Origin: Nothopassalora personata
Taxonomy: Eukaryota; Ascomycota; Dothideomycetes; Mycosphaerellales; Mycosphaerellaceae
Reading direction: 5' to 3'
Length of the DNA stretch: 64,000 bases
Assembly (NCBI GenBank): GCA_033816765.1
Contig: CM066287.1
Span: 5,766,001-5,830,000 of the forward strand
Both the position numbers and the translations under genes were made by a program. Positions 38,217 to 49,440 of the stretch are shown piece after piece (position 1 is the first letter of the stretch; each line of letters starts with the position of its first letter). The notes under the pieces are model-generated. The model worked only from the letters and a program-made list of their open reading frames with translations. It made no database searches and was not told the origin of the DNA.

Positions 38217-40538
38217 ATGCCGAGCATGTTCTCAAAGGCCACGGCGGCTCTCAAAGGCCAAAGCAGCGCCAACGCGAACAACGAAGATGGAGAATCACTC
38301 ACGACTGTCCTCAAGACCGAGGAGGATCGCAGTGCCCTCACCATCTTGATTGCGGACTGTACCGAAGCCATGAGACAGGTCATAGTCGACGCCTTTGACG
38401 CCAAGGAAACAGGCAAGACGGCGGATCTGATAGCCAATATTGGGAGTGACAAGAAAGAGGATGAGGCCCCCGCATTATCAGAGAAAGAAGCTGCAGATCA
38501 GAAGCAGAAACAAGAGAAAGCCGCTGCGGACCTCAAGCAGAAGCAGGAGAAAGAGTTGGCACAACGAGAGAAAGAGTTGGGCGCGGAGAAGATGCAAGAG
38601 CTCAAAACTGCTGCGCTCAAACACTTCGACGACTGGCGATCTGCTGTCATACAAAGGGTCGGTGAAGTCGTGAACAGTCGTGAGGTCGCGGATGAGCAGA
38701 AACGTCATGCTGCACCGAAGAAAGAGACGGGAGAACAGGAACAAGCTGTAGCACCTCCCATGAAGTTCCCTGATTTGCCAAAATATGATGAGGGAGTGCA
38801 GCACTCTATGATGGAGCTATATCCGCCAATTCGGAATACATTAAGGAGCTTACCGGAGGAGAAACGAGCTTTGATATTGCATTCTGTCCTGCTTCTTTTG
38901 CTCAGTCTGGAGCACTACCAGGCACATTCAAGAATCCTATTACTACACCTGTCTACCAGCCTCCACCTACCGATCGAATTCCTCGCAACGGACGAAAGCA
39001 AGGTTGCCAGAATCCTGCTGACAGCAGCCGAGAACATGAACGCAGACGAAGAGACGAAGAAAGCAGCAGAGGAGAACAAGAGTGGTCGGAAGTGGAAAGT
39101 TGGATTGGCAACAGTGGCTGGAGCTGCATTGATTGGCATCACTGGTGGTCTGGCAGCACCTCTACTTGCTGCTGGTATTGGAACAGTCATGGGTGGTCTA
39201 GGTCTAGGCGCAACAGCTGCTGCGGGCTATCTTGGGACATTGGCTGCAAGTTCAGTGCTTGTCGGAGGTCTTTTCGGAGCCTATGGCGGTCGCATGACGG
39301 GCAAAATGATGGATCAGTATGCTCGTGAAGTCGAGGATTTCGCCTTCGTGCCCGTCAGAGATCATCACAAGCCTCGGAAGATTGAAAAAGAGTACCGAAG
39401 ACTACGAATCGCTATCGGCATCAGTGGCTGGCTTACCAACCAGGATGAGGTCATCGAGCCGTGGAAAGTACTGGGAGTTCAGCTTGAATCGTTCGCCTTG
39501 AAATTCGAGCTCGAGAGCTTGATGGCGCTCGGAAATGCAATGACTACCATGGTCACGTCTGCTGCATGGAGCTATGCCAAAGTCGAGATCATCAAAAGAA
39601 CATTGTTTGGCGCTCTGGCTGCGGGGCTGTGGCCACTCGCTCTGTTGAAAGTGGGCCGAGTCATCGACAACCCTTTCAGTGTCGCAAACTATAGAGCCAT
39701 CAAAGCAGGTGAGGTTCTCGCGGATGCGTTGATCAATAAAGCACAGGGCGAACGTCCCGTCACTTTGGTGGGATACAGCTTAGGAGGAAAGGTTATCTAC
39801 TCCTGCCTCCAAAAGCTCGCCGAGCGAAAAGCGTTTGGTCTTGTGGAATCTGCTGTGATGATAGGAACTCCAGCACCTTCGACTGCTGCAGACTGGAGGA
39901 TGATCAGATCCGTTGTCGCTGGTCGAGTCGTCAACGTCTACAGTACCAACGACTACATTCTTGGTTTCCTGTATCGAAGTCAAAGCATCTCCTTGGGCAT
40001 TGCTGGTTTGCAGGCTGTCGAGAATGTGAAGGGCGTTGAGAATGTGGACGTCAGTGAGACTGTGAACGGACATACTGCTTATCGTTTCTTGACTGGCAGA
40101 ATTCTCAAACAAATTGGCTTTGAAGATCTAGATATCGAAGGCATGGAAGAGGAGGAAGAAGCACTCAAGCTACAAGAAGCCAAGGATGAGATGGAACGGG
40201 AGCGTGCAGAGTCCGAACAGAAGTCAGAGTGCACAGGGAAGGAGAATCAGGCATCGGGTACCGGTGAGAAAGGCGAGGTTTCCGATGAGTATGTGCAGAA
40301 GCTTGAGAAGCAGATCGAGAAGAAGAACGAGCAGAGCTACGTCGGATGGGCGCAAGAGAAGCTTGTTGCTACCGGCACGAGCGCATCGCAAGCCCTGCAG
40401 AAAGCGAAGGCACAGTGGTCCCAAAAGTCAGCAGGCAAGCGACTAGCCAACGCAGACCTACAAGACGACAAAGCGGTGGCGGATGCAAAGGAAGTTGAGA
40501 TACCTCCAGCTCTGCCTGAAAGACCCAAGAACGCGTAA
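38217..40538 (+). CDS. DUF726 / TMCO4-like membrane-associated protein (773 aa)
   Basis: Start ATG 38217 (AACATGCC context, MPSMFSKATAALKG). N-terminal acidic/helical region, then a Lys/Glu/Gln-rich coiled coil (about residues 85-140) and a hydrophobic Gly/Ala-rich stretch at about 294-361 that looks like two or three membrane-inserting helices. A C-terminal alpha/beta-hydrolase-like segment has GYSLGGK near 518, a GxSxG nucleophile elbow, followed by a charged coiled tail. This order matches the DUF726 family (yeast Mil1/YFL034W, animal TMCO4), whose enzymatic activity is not settled. Intronless. Likely at intracellular membranes. Confidence 0.88.
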   Translation: MPSMFSKATAALKGQSSANANNEDGESLTTVLKTEEDRSALTILIADCTEAMRQVIVDAFDAKETGKTADLIANIGSDKKEDEAPALSEKEAADQKQKQEKAAADLKQKQEKELAQREKELGAEKMQELKTAALKHFDDWRSAVIQRVGEVVNSREVADEQKRHAAPKKETGEQEQAVAPPMKFPDLPKYDEGVQHSMMELYPPIRNTLRSLPEEKRALILHSVLLLLLSLEHYQAHSRILLLHLSTSLHLPIEFLATDESKVARILLTAAENMNADEETKKAAEENKSGRKWKVGLATVAGAALIGITGGLAAPLLAAGIGTVMGGLGLGATAAAGYLGTLAASSVLVGGLFGAYGGRMTGKMMDQYAREVEDFAFVPVRDHHKPRKIEKEYRRLRIAIGISGWLTNQDEVIEPWKVLGVQLESFALKFELESLMALGNAMTTMVTSAAWSYAKVEIIKRTLFGALAAGLWPLALLKVGRVIDNPFSVANYRAIKAGEVLADALINKAQGERPVTLVGYSLGGKVIYSCLQKLAERKAFGLVESAVMIGTPAPSTAADWRMIRSVVAGRVVNVYSTNDYILGFLYRSQSISLGIAGLQAVENVKGVENVDVSETVNGHTAYRFLTGRILKQIGFEDLDIEGMEEEEEALKLQEAKDEMERERAESEQKSECTGKENQASGTGEKGEVSDEYVQKLEKQIEKKNEQSYVGWAQEKLVATGTSASQALQKAKAQWSQKSAGKRLANADLQDDKAVADAKEVEIPPALPERPKNA

Positions 40539-40907
40539 GTGGTTTTCGATACAGCAAGGAACAGAACTCCAATATTGGAGGATACAGTAGTCATGGGATC
40601 ATGGCAGAAATCAGCAAATTACCAGACAGCACGAACCAGACGTGCTGCACTCCACTGAAGTTTGGACGGTAGCTGATATACCACATACAGGAGCATTAAG
40701 CGCAAGCCATTGCCATCATGAACCATCATCCTTCCAACAATTGACCAAAGTCGACAAGTCGTCGATACTACATCTCGATGAAAACACCAGCTTAACTCTC
40801 ACAATCATTTCCCTTCCGTGACATATCTCATCTTGGCAGCAACGACCTCAACGTCCCTCCATAGCCGTGCGCCTGACTCTACCAACACAAACCTCACGAG
40901 AAAGTCC
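40539..40907. other. Intergenic, no gene seen
   Basis: Downstream region shared by the convergent DUF726 gene and the small minus-strand gene. No recognisable feature. Confidence 0.5.
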
Positions 40908-41282
40908 TCAACTCGACTTCGCCTTCACCATCAAACCCCCAACAATCGCAAACGTCGCAATCGCCGCAAACAGCAACATGAACGTCCCAGTACTACAACG
41001 ATTACCACAATACGTCGCTGCCGGCCTAATCGAACAATTCATTGGCGATGGAGGCGATAGCGCTTGCTCTTCGTCATGCTGGCGACGCCGGTAGTGATGG
41101 TACCACGAGCCGCTGTATGGATCTGCATGTGGTTGATATGATGGAGGTGGGACTTCGAGCGTATGTTGGTATTTGGGTGGAGGAGGCGGTGGGGAGGATG
41201 ATGCCGACGCGCGGAGAGGAATGGTGTCACGTCGCGGCAGTCGTTCTTGGGATACGAAGGGGAGTGGTGGTGGGCGGTCCAT
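40908..41282 (-). CDS. Small proline-rich single-pass membrane protein (124 aa)
   Basis: Start MDRPPPLPF at 41282. Pro-rich cytoplasmic-looking region with PPPPPP and PPSYQP motifs, His/Tyr/Arg-rich middle, two Cys (YCGNRC) and a C-terminal hydrophobic helix (MLLFAAIATFAIVGGLMV) ending KAKSS. This is a tail-anchor-like layout. PPxY-like motifs often recruit WW-domain ubiquitin ligases; that link is inference. Supported only by this architecture, so it could be a chance frame. Confidence 0.45.
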   Translation of the reverse strand: MDRPPPLPFVSQERLPRRDTIPLRASASSSPPPPPPKYQHTLEVPPPSYQPHADPYSGSWYHHYRRRQHDEEQALSPPSPMNCSIRPAATYCGNRCSTGTFMLLFAAIATFAIVGGLMVKAKSS

Positions 41283-41740
41283 TCTGATCCAGCGGCGTAA
41301 GGCCGAAGAAAATCACGCGGTGAAGTCAGGTATGCTCCGGGGGTTTTCTTTGCTGGGTCGCTGACTGAGGAATGAATGTGCCCTGCTCTAGCGCTAAGCT
41401 CTAACCCAAGACCTGGCTGTCCGTCTTCTCTTCAACTTTCTTTGTTACCGCACGCGACACAACGTCTCTCAAGCATTTGTGTTCGAATGTCAGATGTGGT
41501 TGCCCGTGTACCATCGGGCGTCTGCCGTAGCTATACAATGCGTGTGCCACTTGCTGTGCTAAGTATGGAGAGACATACACAAGGCGGAGGCGGATCAAAC
41601 GCTTGCTACCATTCCATTCCCCCCCATCGCTAGGCAAGCTTTGCGTTGCGACGCAACTTTCCACGAACAAGAACCCAAATGCCAAGAGAAGAGCCTCCCA
41701 CTGTCCAATCGTCGCTCGATCAAGCTACGGAGCACATGCA
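41283..41740. other. Intergenic, no gene seen
   Basis: Shared upstream/downstream region. Contains a short GC-rich palindrome near 41645-41660 (GCGTTGCGACGCAAC). No gene. Confidence 0.5.
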
Positions 41741-43224
41741 TCACCACCTCCCCGCGGCTCTCCTGAACGGCTCACCGTCGAAATCGCCTCGATTCCACCG
41801 CTTGATGTCGCGTCCGCACAGGTCCCAGAGCCTCGCATGCAACTCATCTCGTCGTACTTGCTCCTCCCGCTGCTTCTGTGCGGATGATCGCGACACTCTT
41901 TGAGATATGCCGATACTCTGGACATTTGCTTGCGTACTGCTTGCGAAGAGTCCGCCAGATCGTTTTGCGGGTGTTTGGAATAGTCCGCGACCAGCTTTGC
42001 GAGGTGAAAGTGATTCGTCAAAAGTGACGTCCATCAAAAAGGGTGAGTCGTGGGCGAGAGTGTTCTCGATGATGTTTGGAGGTGTTCGATTTGATGCTCT
42101 TTGCGCAGCATCTCGACTGCTTTCGGGTCGGTCCATGTTGATGCCCAAGTCGCGACGTCTTACTTGTGGTGGCTTCTGCGCGCTCTTGGTTGGGCTCTTG
42201 CGCGGACTGGGTGGGTACTCTGCCATGTCCTCCGAGTCTTCATCAGACTTCTGATCCATGATAAGCTCTCCTAAGGGTACCGCTTTGCCATGCGGTCGTC
42301 TCGGTGTCATTGCTGGCTTCGGGGTTTCCTGCTTGGGCGGCGAACCAGCCAAGTCGTTCTCTTGCTCGGCCTCATCCAACATGCTGCTGTCGCCATCTTC
42401 GTCTATAGGTCCCATTCCTTGGTGTCGTTGAGGAGGTGTCACACCGAAGACGTCGTCGTTGCCCGTCTGAAGTACAAAGCCGTTATCCTGTGCAGCTCGG
42501 GCTTGAGCTTGCGGTCGTCTTCGTGCCGTTGGTCTAGTGGGTGATGTCTCGGTTCTGCGCGCATTGCGTACCTTGGCAATCGTTCGTCTTCTCCTCACGG
42601 GGACTTCTTGCTGTGCGACTTGGTATTCCTCCCCACGTTGATCCAAAGATGCATGGTCCCCTCGCTTTTGCGCTTCTGCAACAAGGACCTGTAGATCTCG
42701 GGGTATGCGAGCGTGTATGCTGGTCATCATCTCGGCCTGTCTTGCGAATGCGGCATAGTCGTCCTGGATCAATGATCCCGCCTCTGCGTTCAGAGCGCTG
42801 TCCGGGTTGGGCTGGATGAGCAGACATGATATCGTCACCAGCACATCGCGCAAGGTCAACTTGCTGTCCCAATCCCGCTTGAGCGTCTCGACGCATACGC
42901 CGAGAGTCTGAGGGTCGACATTGGGGTGATAGATGGGCGTTCGAAAATAGGCAGTTGGTGGTTGTTGGGGATAGTCGGTGGGAATGTTGAGGTGTAGCTT
43001 CCACACGCCCTGGGCGAATGGGGTATGTGTTGGACCTGCGAGCAGGATGTCGAGCTGGGTGAGGTCGTCGTTGTGCGTGGAGGACGGGTTGAAGAGGTAG
43101 TTGGGCGGTAGGTCCTGGCTATGCAATGCGCCGTGGTCTGCTCGTAGGCGTTTCAATGCGCGCGAGTTCTAGTCTTGATCAGCCATCGTCTGCGCAGTGG
43201 CCTCGATTGGTGAGCACCGACCAT
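41741..43224 (-). CDS. E2 ubiquitin-conjugating enzyme with long C-terminal extension (about 475 aa)
   Basis: UBC fold at residues about 5-155: FAQGVWKLHLNIPTDYPQQPP, then HPNVDPQTLGVCVETLKRDW, giving the HPN motif and catalytic Cys (GVCVE), and the closing LLIQPNPDSALN. The remaining 300 residues are charged and disordered with Ser-Pro/Thr-Pro sites, a short conserved-looking block (DSPFLMDVTFDESLSPRK) and a C-terminal helical segment (RDELHARLWDLCGRDIKRWNRGDF). A continuous frame starts at 43156. The fold begins slightly earlier (NSRALKRLRADHG), and an intron 43169-43221 would place the start ATG alone in a first exon at 43224-43222, though with a weak donor (GTCGGT). Class III E2 by layout; the cognate E3 is unknown. 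Confidence 0.85.
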
Positions 43225-43845
43225 ACTGAGGTATTATGTATGCGCTTGGTGTAAACTTCTGCTCGGTTATGCAATCTCTGTCGTATGCTGATCTACTTCA
43301 TGCCGGTCAAGAAGAGCGTTAATGCTAAGTAGCAAGTCTTCACGAAGAAGCGAAACGCCATCGTCTAGGTGAGATTTCCGGCCAAAGTGCAGAAGCACGC
43401 GACGCGTCTTGTGGAGATAGACGACTGGTGCACCCCTCCACTAAACTTAGGGCATTCCGACAAAACATTGACCAACGTCGCCTAGACAATAGTTGGCTTT
43501 CATTAACCACGCGCAACAAAGTTACATCGAGGAGGCCTGCAGTGGCGGGGACGTTGTCGAGACATTCCCGTCATCTTCGATTTCATGCATTCTTCGTCGT
43601 TACAGCATCTCATACATTACTAGCTATGCACACTTGCCTGAAGCCTTCATGAACGCGGCCCTATGTGCATCAATGCGTATACCATGCAGAAGTATTTCAT
43701 CCCCTTCGTCCGACCATTGCCAATCCGTGTCCCAGCGGTTCAACCAGAACCTATGCCTCAAACCGACAACGCCAAAACCCCACAACAGTCACCAACACTC
43801 GCCAATCTGTCTTCTACAGATCCTCCGTCGCCTCGGAGAACTTGC
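43225..43845. other. Intergenic, no gene seen
   Basis: Upstream region of the E2 gene and downstream region of the next minus-strand gene. Only short, unsupported frames. Confidence 0.5.
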
Positions 43846-44928
43846 TCAAGAATCCACCTCAATCTCTGGTGCCTGAGTGTTCTCCGATTTCGGCGTCTGC
43901 ACAGACTCGACATTCGGCGTCGATGGTGGATGTGTTTGTGCTTGATCTTGCTTTGGTGCTGTCGCCTGTGATTGTAGATGCGCTTCCGGCTGCGGTGCTA
44001 CCTCCTGCCTTTTAACTTCAGCCTTTGGCTGTGCCGGTGTCGATTGCTCTAGTGTCAGCTGCTCTATCTTCAAGCCCTCTGGCTTCATTTGCTCGACCTT
44101 GGGTATCTCTTGCTTCTCAGGCTTAGGAGTACCGTCTCTCTTAGGGATAGAGCCCAGTTCCGAGCCCTGTCCGCTCTGTCCTCGTCTCCTGCTCGTCAGG
44201 TTGTGCCATGTGCTGTGCTTGTCGCTTGGCGTAGGCCTGCCATTGGCATCTGCGTGATCGTCGCTGTCGAGCATTCGTGCGAATATGCCCTTCTTCTTCA
44301 CTGGTTGCGGCTTTGGGTCGTCAATATTGACATCTTCAAACTTGTCCTCCTCTTGGGTCTGCGGTACTTGGACAGGTCGGTAGAATGAGTTGGAGTTACG
44401 TGGTGGCAGGAAAGTCCGGCTGTCGAGTGACGCGCGTGGCCGTCCTTCCTGTCCTTGCACTACCGGGGATCGAGCAGAAATATCCTACGAATGTTAGCAC
44501 CCGAACCATGTTGGCTTCAAGGCAAGTCACCCACGAATGATCTGCGGTACGAGTCGAACGACTCTCGTGATATGCTGAACGGTTCATTCTCGTCAAAGGC
44601 GCATTTGTGCAGCGAGGACGACGTGGTCGATCTCGACGCTGTCGTGCCCCAAAAGCTCTTCTTCTCGGTCGGCGATGGTGGTAGATAGACGCCAGAGTCG
44701 TTAATCTCTGGAATGCTGTCGTCAGCATTGACCCGCGTCTGGTCCGAGGCCGCCATCCTGGGCGCAATCCAACTCACCACTGAGCTTGTACTCGACGGGT
44801 TCCTTGTCGTTGACGTTGAACTGCTTGGAACTGTTGCTGCTGCTCGGTGGCTTCTCCGCGCCTTTGACCGTTGGCGGAGGTCGCACGTTCTCGTCGTTCT
44901 TCTTGAACGGGTTGCGTATGATCGGCAT
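43846..44928 (-). CDS. Disordered protein of unknown function (320 aa)
   Basis: Three exons, 44928-44778, 44707-44535 and 44484-43846; the 70- and 50-nt introns join in phase. Start MPIIRNPFKK at ATG 44928; an in-frame upstream ATG at 44979 would add 17 residues. Rich in Pro, Ser, Lys, Glu and Gln. One recognisable block ends KKKGIFARMLDSDD. The tail is a repetitive KVEQMKPEGLKIEQLTLEQ series and Pro/Gln-rich. No domain, membrane segment or catalytic motif. Consistent in-phase splicing supports a real gene; I do not recognise a function. Confidence 0.7.
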
Positions 44929-46143
44929 TGCGCCTCGAGACTCGCGGTAGATCTGTTGATGCGCTGCTAACACTGCCAAAAGATGCTCACGAAACTATGC
45001 GCGGATCGAGTGTATATGCTGTCCGTCTTACTGAAACAACAGAGAGATGTGGAGCGCACGTGTAAGAAGAGAGGTCCGCGGCAACGACGAAGGTGGGATG
45101 CAGTCGATCCTCCCACCGATGGATAGTCGGCAACGGATGATCCTTTTTTTGTTTTGCAATGCTCGAATCAGACAATGGCGCTATGCTTGGACAAGTTGCA
45201 ATGCGATTGGAGACGAGTACTGCCGGCGCCCGCGTGAGCTGTCAAGTAATGTGGTACCTTCACAGAGTACTCAGTCGCGGCCCAAGCTGCAGCCGAGCGA
45301 CATGTCTCACCAAAACACCGCCAAGCCAGCCGATGATGTCGTGATAGCTCACATGAAGTCGAGATTAGAAGGCCTCTTCCGCGGCCCTGCCGGCCTTCTC
45401 AACACCGTGGAATTGGCCGTAACGATTAATTACATCCGACATGTTCCGTTGAATACCGAATGACATCGATACGCCACATCCTTCACATCGCTTCACATCG
45501 CTTCAGGTCCATGGCCTGCCTGTGTACGCTGAGCAACTGTCTGATTTGACAGGTCCGACCATTGTGTTCGTGCGATGCCAATGAACAGCTGCTGCTTTGT
45601 GTGCACGCCGTATGACATGTATGGCGTCGTGCATGTAGTTCCTTTGAGAGTTACTGCTGCACTCATGAGGTACTCGAACCGGAGAGCATATTTCGCGGGC
45701 TCAACATTGGCTCCTCCATGGTTGTCGGTATTGCAGCCCAAGGGACCTCGACATCAATACAATCAGTGGGAAGGTACAATGCTTGCTGCATCGTCCGTGG
45801 TAGACTGTGTGAGCGAAGTTGGATGCACCATACTGACAAATGCCTACCAAGACTACTCGAGTGGTGGATGATGCTTGTGATCTTCGTCAGACAACAGATG
45901 GCGGCCACAAGGCGACGAGGCGACGAGGCGAGTTGCACATTCATCGCACATTCACTTGATGTCCCATGCTGCCGCTCTGCTGTCTACTTGTGACGAACTG
46001 GCCAGTGCGCCCCGAAAATGCCCACTAGCGCCTGTTTTGATTGGCTCTCGTCGAACGCGCTTGGCCCAAAGCTCGTCTTTCCAGCCCAGGCGCATCTTAC
46101 TCCCTACATAACCACAACGTCCACAACAGCAGTCACGCCCAAG
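44929..46143. other. Intergenic, no supported gene
   Basis: 1.2 kb with frames of up to 138 codons (for example 45047-45463 +) that show no motif or splicing support. Includes the upstream region of the sirtuin gene and a small direct repeat of CTTCACATCG near 45480-45505. Confidence 0.5.
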
Positions 46144-47826
46144 ATGGCTGTACCGACCATTCTTCCCACAGAGGCAACCTCTCTGGATATTGGGAAGAAG
46201 CGGCGGTACAGCGAGGTCGTGGACCTGACAGGTGAAGACCACAACACTACCGCCACTGGCGAAATCCCTCCGGCCATAACTCGGCATCGTGACACGCCAT
46301 CACACGGGGTACCTCCTGCTCGCAACATAGAAGACGACGACGACGAAGAAAGTAATCCCGAAGACCTAGAGGACGAACTGGACGAATCTGAAATGAATCC
46401 GTGGGCAGACATAACCGACGGTACAGTTCTTGCCATTCATGGTCTCCAAACCTCGTGGCTGACCAGATATACAGATGGACCTTTCTCGATGTCGGCTGCG
46501 AAGATTGCTGCCTACAAAGAGCACCTTCGCCAAGTTGGGCCTGAGGAATTCTTCGACGACGCAATCAACACCCAGGGCCTAACTCCTCGTCAACTCGGTG
46601 TCGTGTTCGGAATCAATCCTCTCGTATCCATCGATGAAGACAAGTTCCTGCGACTACTGAGCCTGGCCATCGTGCGCTTTTATCATAAGAGATCAAAGCT
46701 CAAGCAATGGAACACCATCGACGATGCGGCGAAGCTGCTCCAAAGCAGTCGCAACATCATGGTCATCACTGGCGCTGGTATCTCGACCTCACTCGGGATT
46801 CCTGACTTCCGTTCAAAGGGCACCGGATTCTACGACAAGGTTCGAGAGATGGGCTTCTCGGACCCTGAGGAAGTTTTCGACATCGACAATTTCGACGCTC
46901 AGCCTGAGATTTTCTACAGTCTGGCTGGAGACATCTTGCCGGATCAGAAGCGGTATTCGCCTACACATGGGTTCATACGTCTGCTCCAGGACCAAGGTCG
47001 TTTGCAGACCAACTACACCCAGAACATTGACAACCTCGAAGATCTGGCGGGCATTGAGAGAGAACGTATCATCCAGTGTCACGGGAGTTTCGCCACCGCT
47101 TCATGTCGCAAGTGTAAGCACCAGGTCAAAGGAACAGAAATCTACAACGACATCCGGGCCAGGAGGGTAGCACAATGCAAGCGCTGTATCGAGATGCTCA
47201 GGAGCTCGAAGCTCGCACTACCACCGCAGAAGCGTTCGAAATCAAAGAACCGGCAGTCGCACTCGGACTCCGATGTCGACGACGATATCCCGGAGCCTGG
47301 AGTCATGAAGCCAGATATCACCTTCTTCGGCGAGCAGCTACCGAACACCTTTTTCGACACCTTCACACAGCGCGACGCTCAACAGACGGATCTCGTGATC
47401 GTCATTGGCACGTCCCTGAAAGTCGCGCCTGTGAGCGAGATGCCGAACTTCCTCCCACACGCGGTTCCGCACATCTACATCTCGCGAGAGCCGATCAAGC
47501 ACGTCGAGTTCGACATCCAGCTGCTCGGCAATTGCGATGATGTCGTGTACGAGCTATGCCGCAGAGCAGGATGGAATCTCAAACACGAGATGATCCCCAC
47601 CACCACCGACTACACGATGGACATTACGCCGCATCCCGAGTTCAGTCACATCTCTGGAGTCGCCCCTAGGAAGGCCGAGATTGAGAAGTCGGACGACTCG
47701 GATGGTGAGGGAGTCCACGATCCAGAGCCTGTTCCGATTCAGCGCAGTCCACACAAGACGAAACAAACAACATCCTCCAACAGTGTGATTCGAATGCTCA
47801 ATGGAGATTTCACGCCCACGCCGTGA
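46144..47826 (+). CDS. Class I sirtuin, NAD-dependent protein deacetylase (560 aa)
   Basis: Start chosen at ATG 46144 (AAGATGGC context, MAVPTIL); the frame is open to ATG 46018, which would add 42 residues. N-terminal acidic region (DDDDEESNPEDLEDE), then a helical domain found in Hst1/Sir2-type proteins. The catalytic core follows: GAGIS near residue 210, GIPDFRS near 225, TQNID near 293 and catalytic His in CHGSF near 312. Two CX2C zinc pairs (CRKC, CKRC) are separated by an Arg-rich loop. IGTSLKVAPVS closes the NAD pocket. It deacetylates histones and other proteins in nuclear silencing. Length and the N-terminal domain favour the SIRT1/Hst1 branch. Intronless. Confidence 0.93.
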   Translation: MAVPTILPTEATSLDIGKKRRYSEVVDLTGEDHNTTATGEIPPAITRHRDTPSHGVPPARNIEDDDDEESNPEDLEDELDESEMNPWADITDGTVLAIHGLQTSWLTRYTDGPFSMSAAKIAAYKEHLRQVGPEEFFDDAINTQGLTPRQLGVVFGINPLVSIDEDKFLRLLSLAIVRFYHKRSKLKQWNTIDDAAKLLQSSRNIMVITGAGISTSLGIPDFRSKGTGFYDKVREMGFSDPEEVFDIDNFDAQPEIFYSLAGDILPDQKRYSPTHGFIRLLQDQGRLQTNYTQNIDNLEDLAGIERERIIQCHGSFATASCRKCKHQVKGTEIYNDIRARRVAQCKRCIEMLRSSKLALPPQKRSKSKNRQSHSDSDVDDDIPEPGVMKPDITFFGEQLPNTFFDTFTQRDAQQTDLVIVIGTSLKVAPVSEMPNFLPHAVPHIYISREPIKHVEFDIQLLGNCDDVVYELCRRAGWNLKHEMIPTTTDYTMDITPHPEFSHISGVAPRKAEIEKSDDSDGEGVHDPEPVPIQRSPHKTKQTTSSNSVIRMLNGDFTPTP

Positions 47827-48272
47827 AAGTGCAACGACTCACGGAACATGTATAACGAGCCTCAGTGTCATCAGCGAGGCGTTATGGGATTGAAGAGATG
47901 CATGACGTACAGAAATGCAGTGGGATGCAGCGCATCATGGTAGAGGACGAATGTGTATTGCTGGACAGACCAACAGGATAGAGGCGCACAGTGGCGCTTC
48001 TGGTATTGCTCTGGTTATGGAGCGTAGGCTTTTGGCTATCCTAGCGACGCCCTCGTCAATGCTTTCACGATCGCTCCTTTCCTTCCACCAACTTCTCACG
48101 CGTGGCGATCTTGTGTCTATGAAACGCCTGTGCGCTGGAGCTGGTGGAGCTCTCTTCGCTGTTGCGATGCTTCGCCGGCTTGACTGCACTGCTTCCACCT
48201 CCTCGAGACTCGTAGACGTCTTCGTTAGGCCTCTACGTCTAGCGTGCTTGCGCTCGCCGTAACTCGCCTTTC
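47827..48272. other. Intergenic between convergent genes
   Basis: Contains overlapping frames on both strands (113-115 codons) with no homology-like motif. Probably 3' untranslated sequence of the sirtuin and Rrp42 genes. Confidence 0.5.
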
Positions 48273-49440
48273 TCAAGTGTTCACAGCCTTCATTCCATCC
48301 ATGACCTCTTGGCCAACACCACCTTGCTCAATGACCGATTTGATCATCTGCGACAGAAGCGTTCTGCTTACTCCGCCACGTGGTGGCCGCCAGACAGTCT
48401 GGCCAGCATCCTTCTCCCGCAGCTTGAGAGTCTCCTGCGCAGAAAGACCTCCTCCAGCTGTAGCATCCGCACCATTCGGCACACCAGCGGCCGTTAACCT
48501 CGAAGGAGGATCGACCGTCCTGAGAGCCACCATCTTCATCTGTCCGTCTTGTCCCTGCGCTGCTGAGATGGCGACCACGGCATCTGCCACGGCCAGCTCC
48601 TCCTTGCTCGGATCGAAGAGGATGTTCGGCCCTGCCGTCATCACCAGTAAGGTAACCGGCGGCCTCGTCTTGACTCCTCCACTCGCGTCTCTTGGAAAGA
48701 GATATGTAGAAGCCTCCCAATCATCATTGAAAAGAGGATCCTCATCCTTCTCCGAGACGAGAGCCGGCATCCGTGTCGAGAGCAGCGCAAGATGTGTCGT
48801 CAAAGAGAGTAGGGGCAGAGGATACGAGAGCGGCTGCGAGAGAAGGAGAATCTGTGTTCCTTACCGCGATCAGCATTTTCCATTCCAAACATCCACGTCC
48901 TCTTTCCACGCATCACCCGCTGGGTCATGCATGGGTGCAACCTACATCAACATACAACCTCCAATGAAACCTCGCATTGATCCACAACCGATCCCTCACC
49001 CCGCTCCCATCCGCCAACATCGCCTCCGTCACCATCGCCGCAAGAAACACCGGCAACGCATCATCGTCCCTCATACCAGGAATCTCAATCGCAACCTCGA
49101 GCCACTCGTCCCTTCCCTTCCCGTTCCTCTCCTCTGCCTCGTCGCCCTCGTCATCCTGCATCTCCACGTCCAACCCCAACTCCCCTTGCCCACGATGCAC
49201 TGCACCACGTGTGGAAGTTTTCTCCACCTCCACCTTCACACCCACAACCGCCTCCGTCCCGTCTGCAAAACATATGCGCGCACTGCCATTGGCGGAAGGG
49301 AGGATGTCTGTTTCTGCGACGAGAGGGCGGAATTGTGTTGGGGAGCGGCCGTCGGGGCGGATGGGTGGTGTTTGGGAGAGAGAGGTGTGGAGGTAGGAGA
49401 GTTCGGCGGCGGAGAGGGGGATGTTGGTGTAAGGTGCCAT
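48273..49440 (-). CDS. RRP42: Exosome complex subunit Rrp42, RNase PH-like (357 aa)
   Basis: Two exons, 49440-48946 and 48851-48273; the 94-nt intron joins WRLYVD to ILLLSQPLSYPLPLLS in frame. Residues near 15-40 contain the family signature RPDGRSPTQFRPL. The RNase PH fold then continues through GSARICFADGTEAVVGVKVEV and the IPGM...FLAAMVTEAML block to TTHLALLSTRMPAL. One of six RNase PH subunits forming the ring of the RNA exosome, which processes and degrades RNA 3' ends in nucleus and cytoplasm. The subunit is catalytically inert in eukaryotes. An acidic insert (DDEGDEAEERNGKGRDE) interrupts the fold. Confidence 0.92.

Noticed and set aside
47915..48276. Overlapping 113-115-codon frames on both strands beyond the sirtuin gene
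   Set aside because: No motif or splicing support; more likely 3' untranslated sequence of two convergent genes.
48925..48945. Unspliced read-through end of Rrp42 exon 1 (VGCTHA)
   Set aside because: The splice to 48851 restores the highly characteristic Rrp42 sequence, so the read-through end is intronic.
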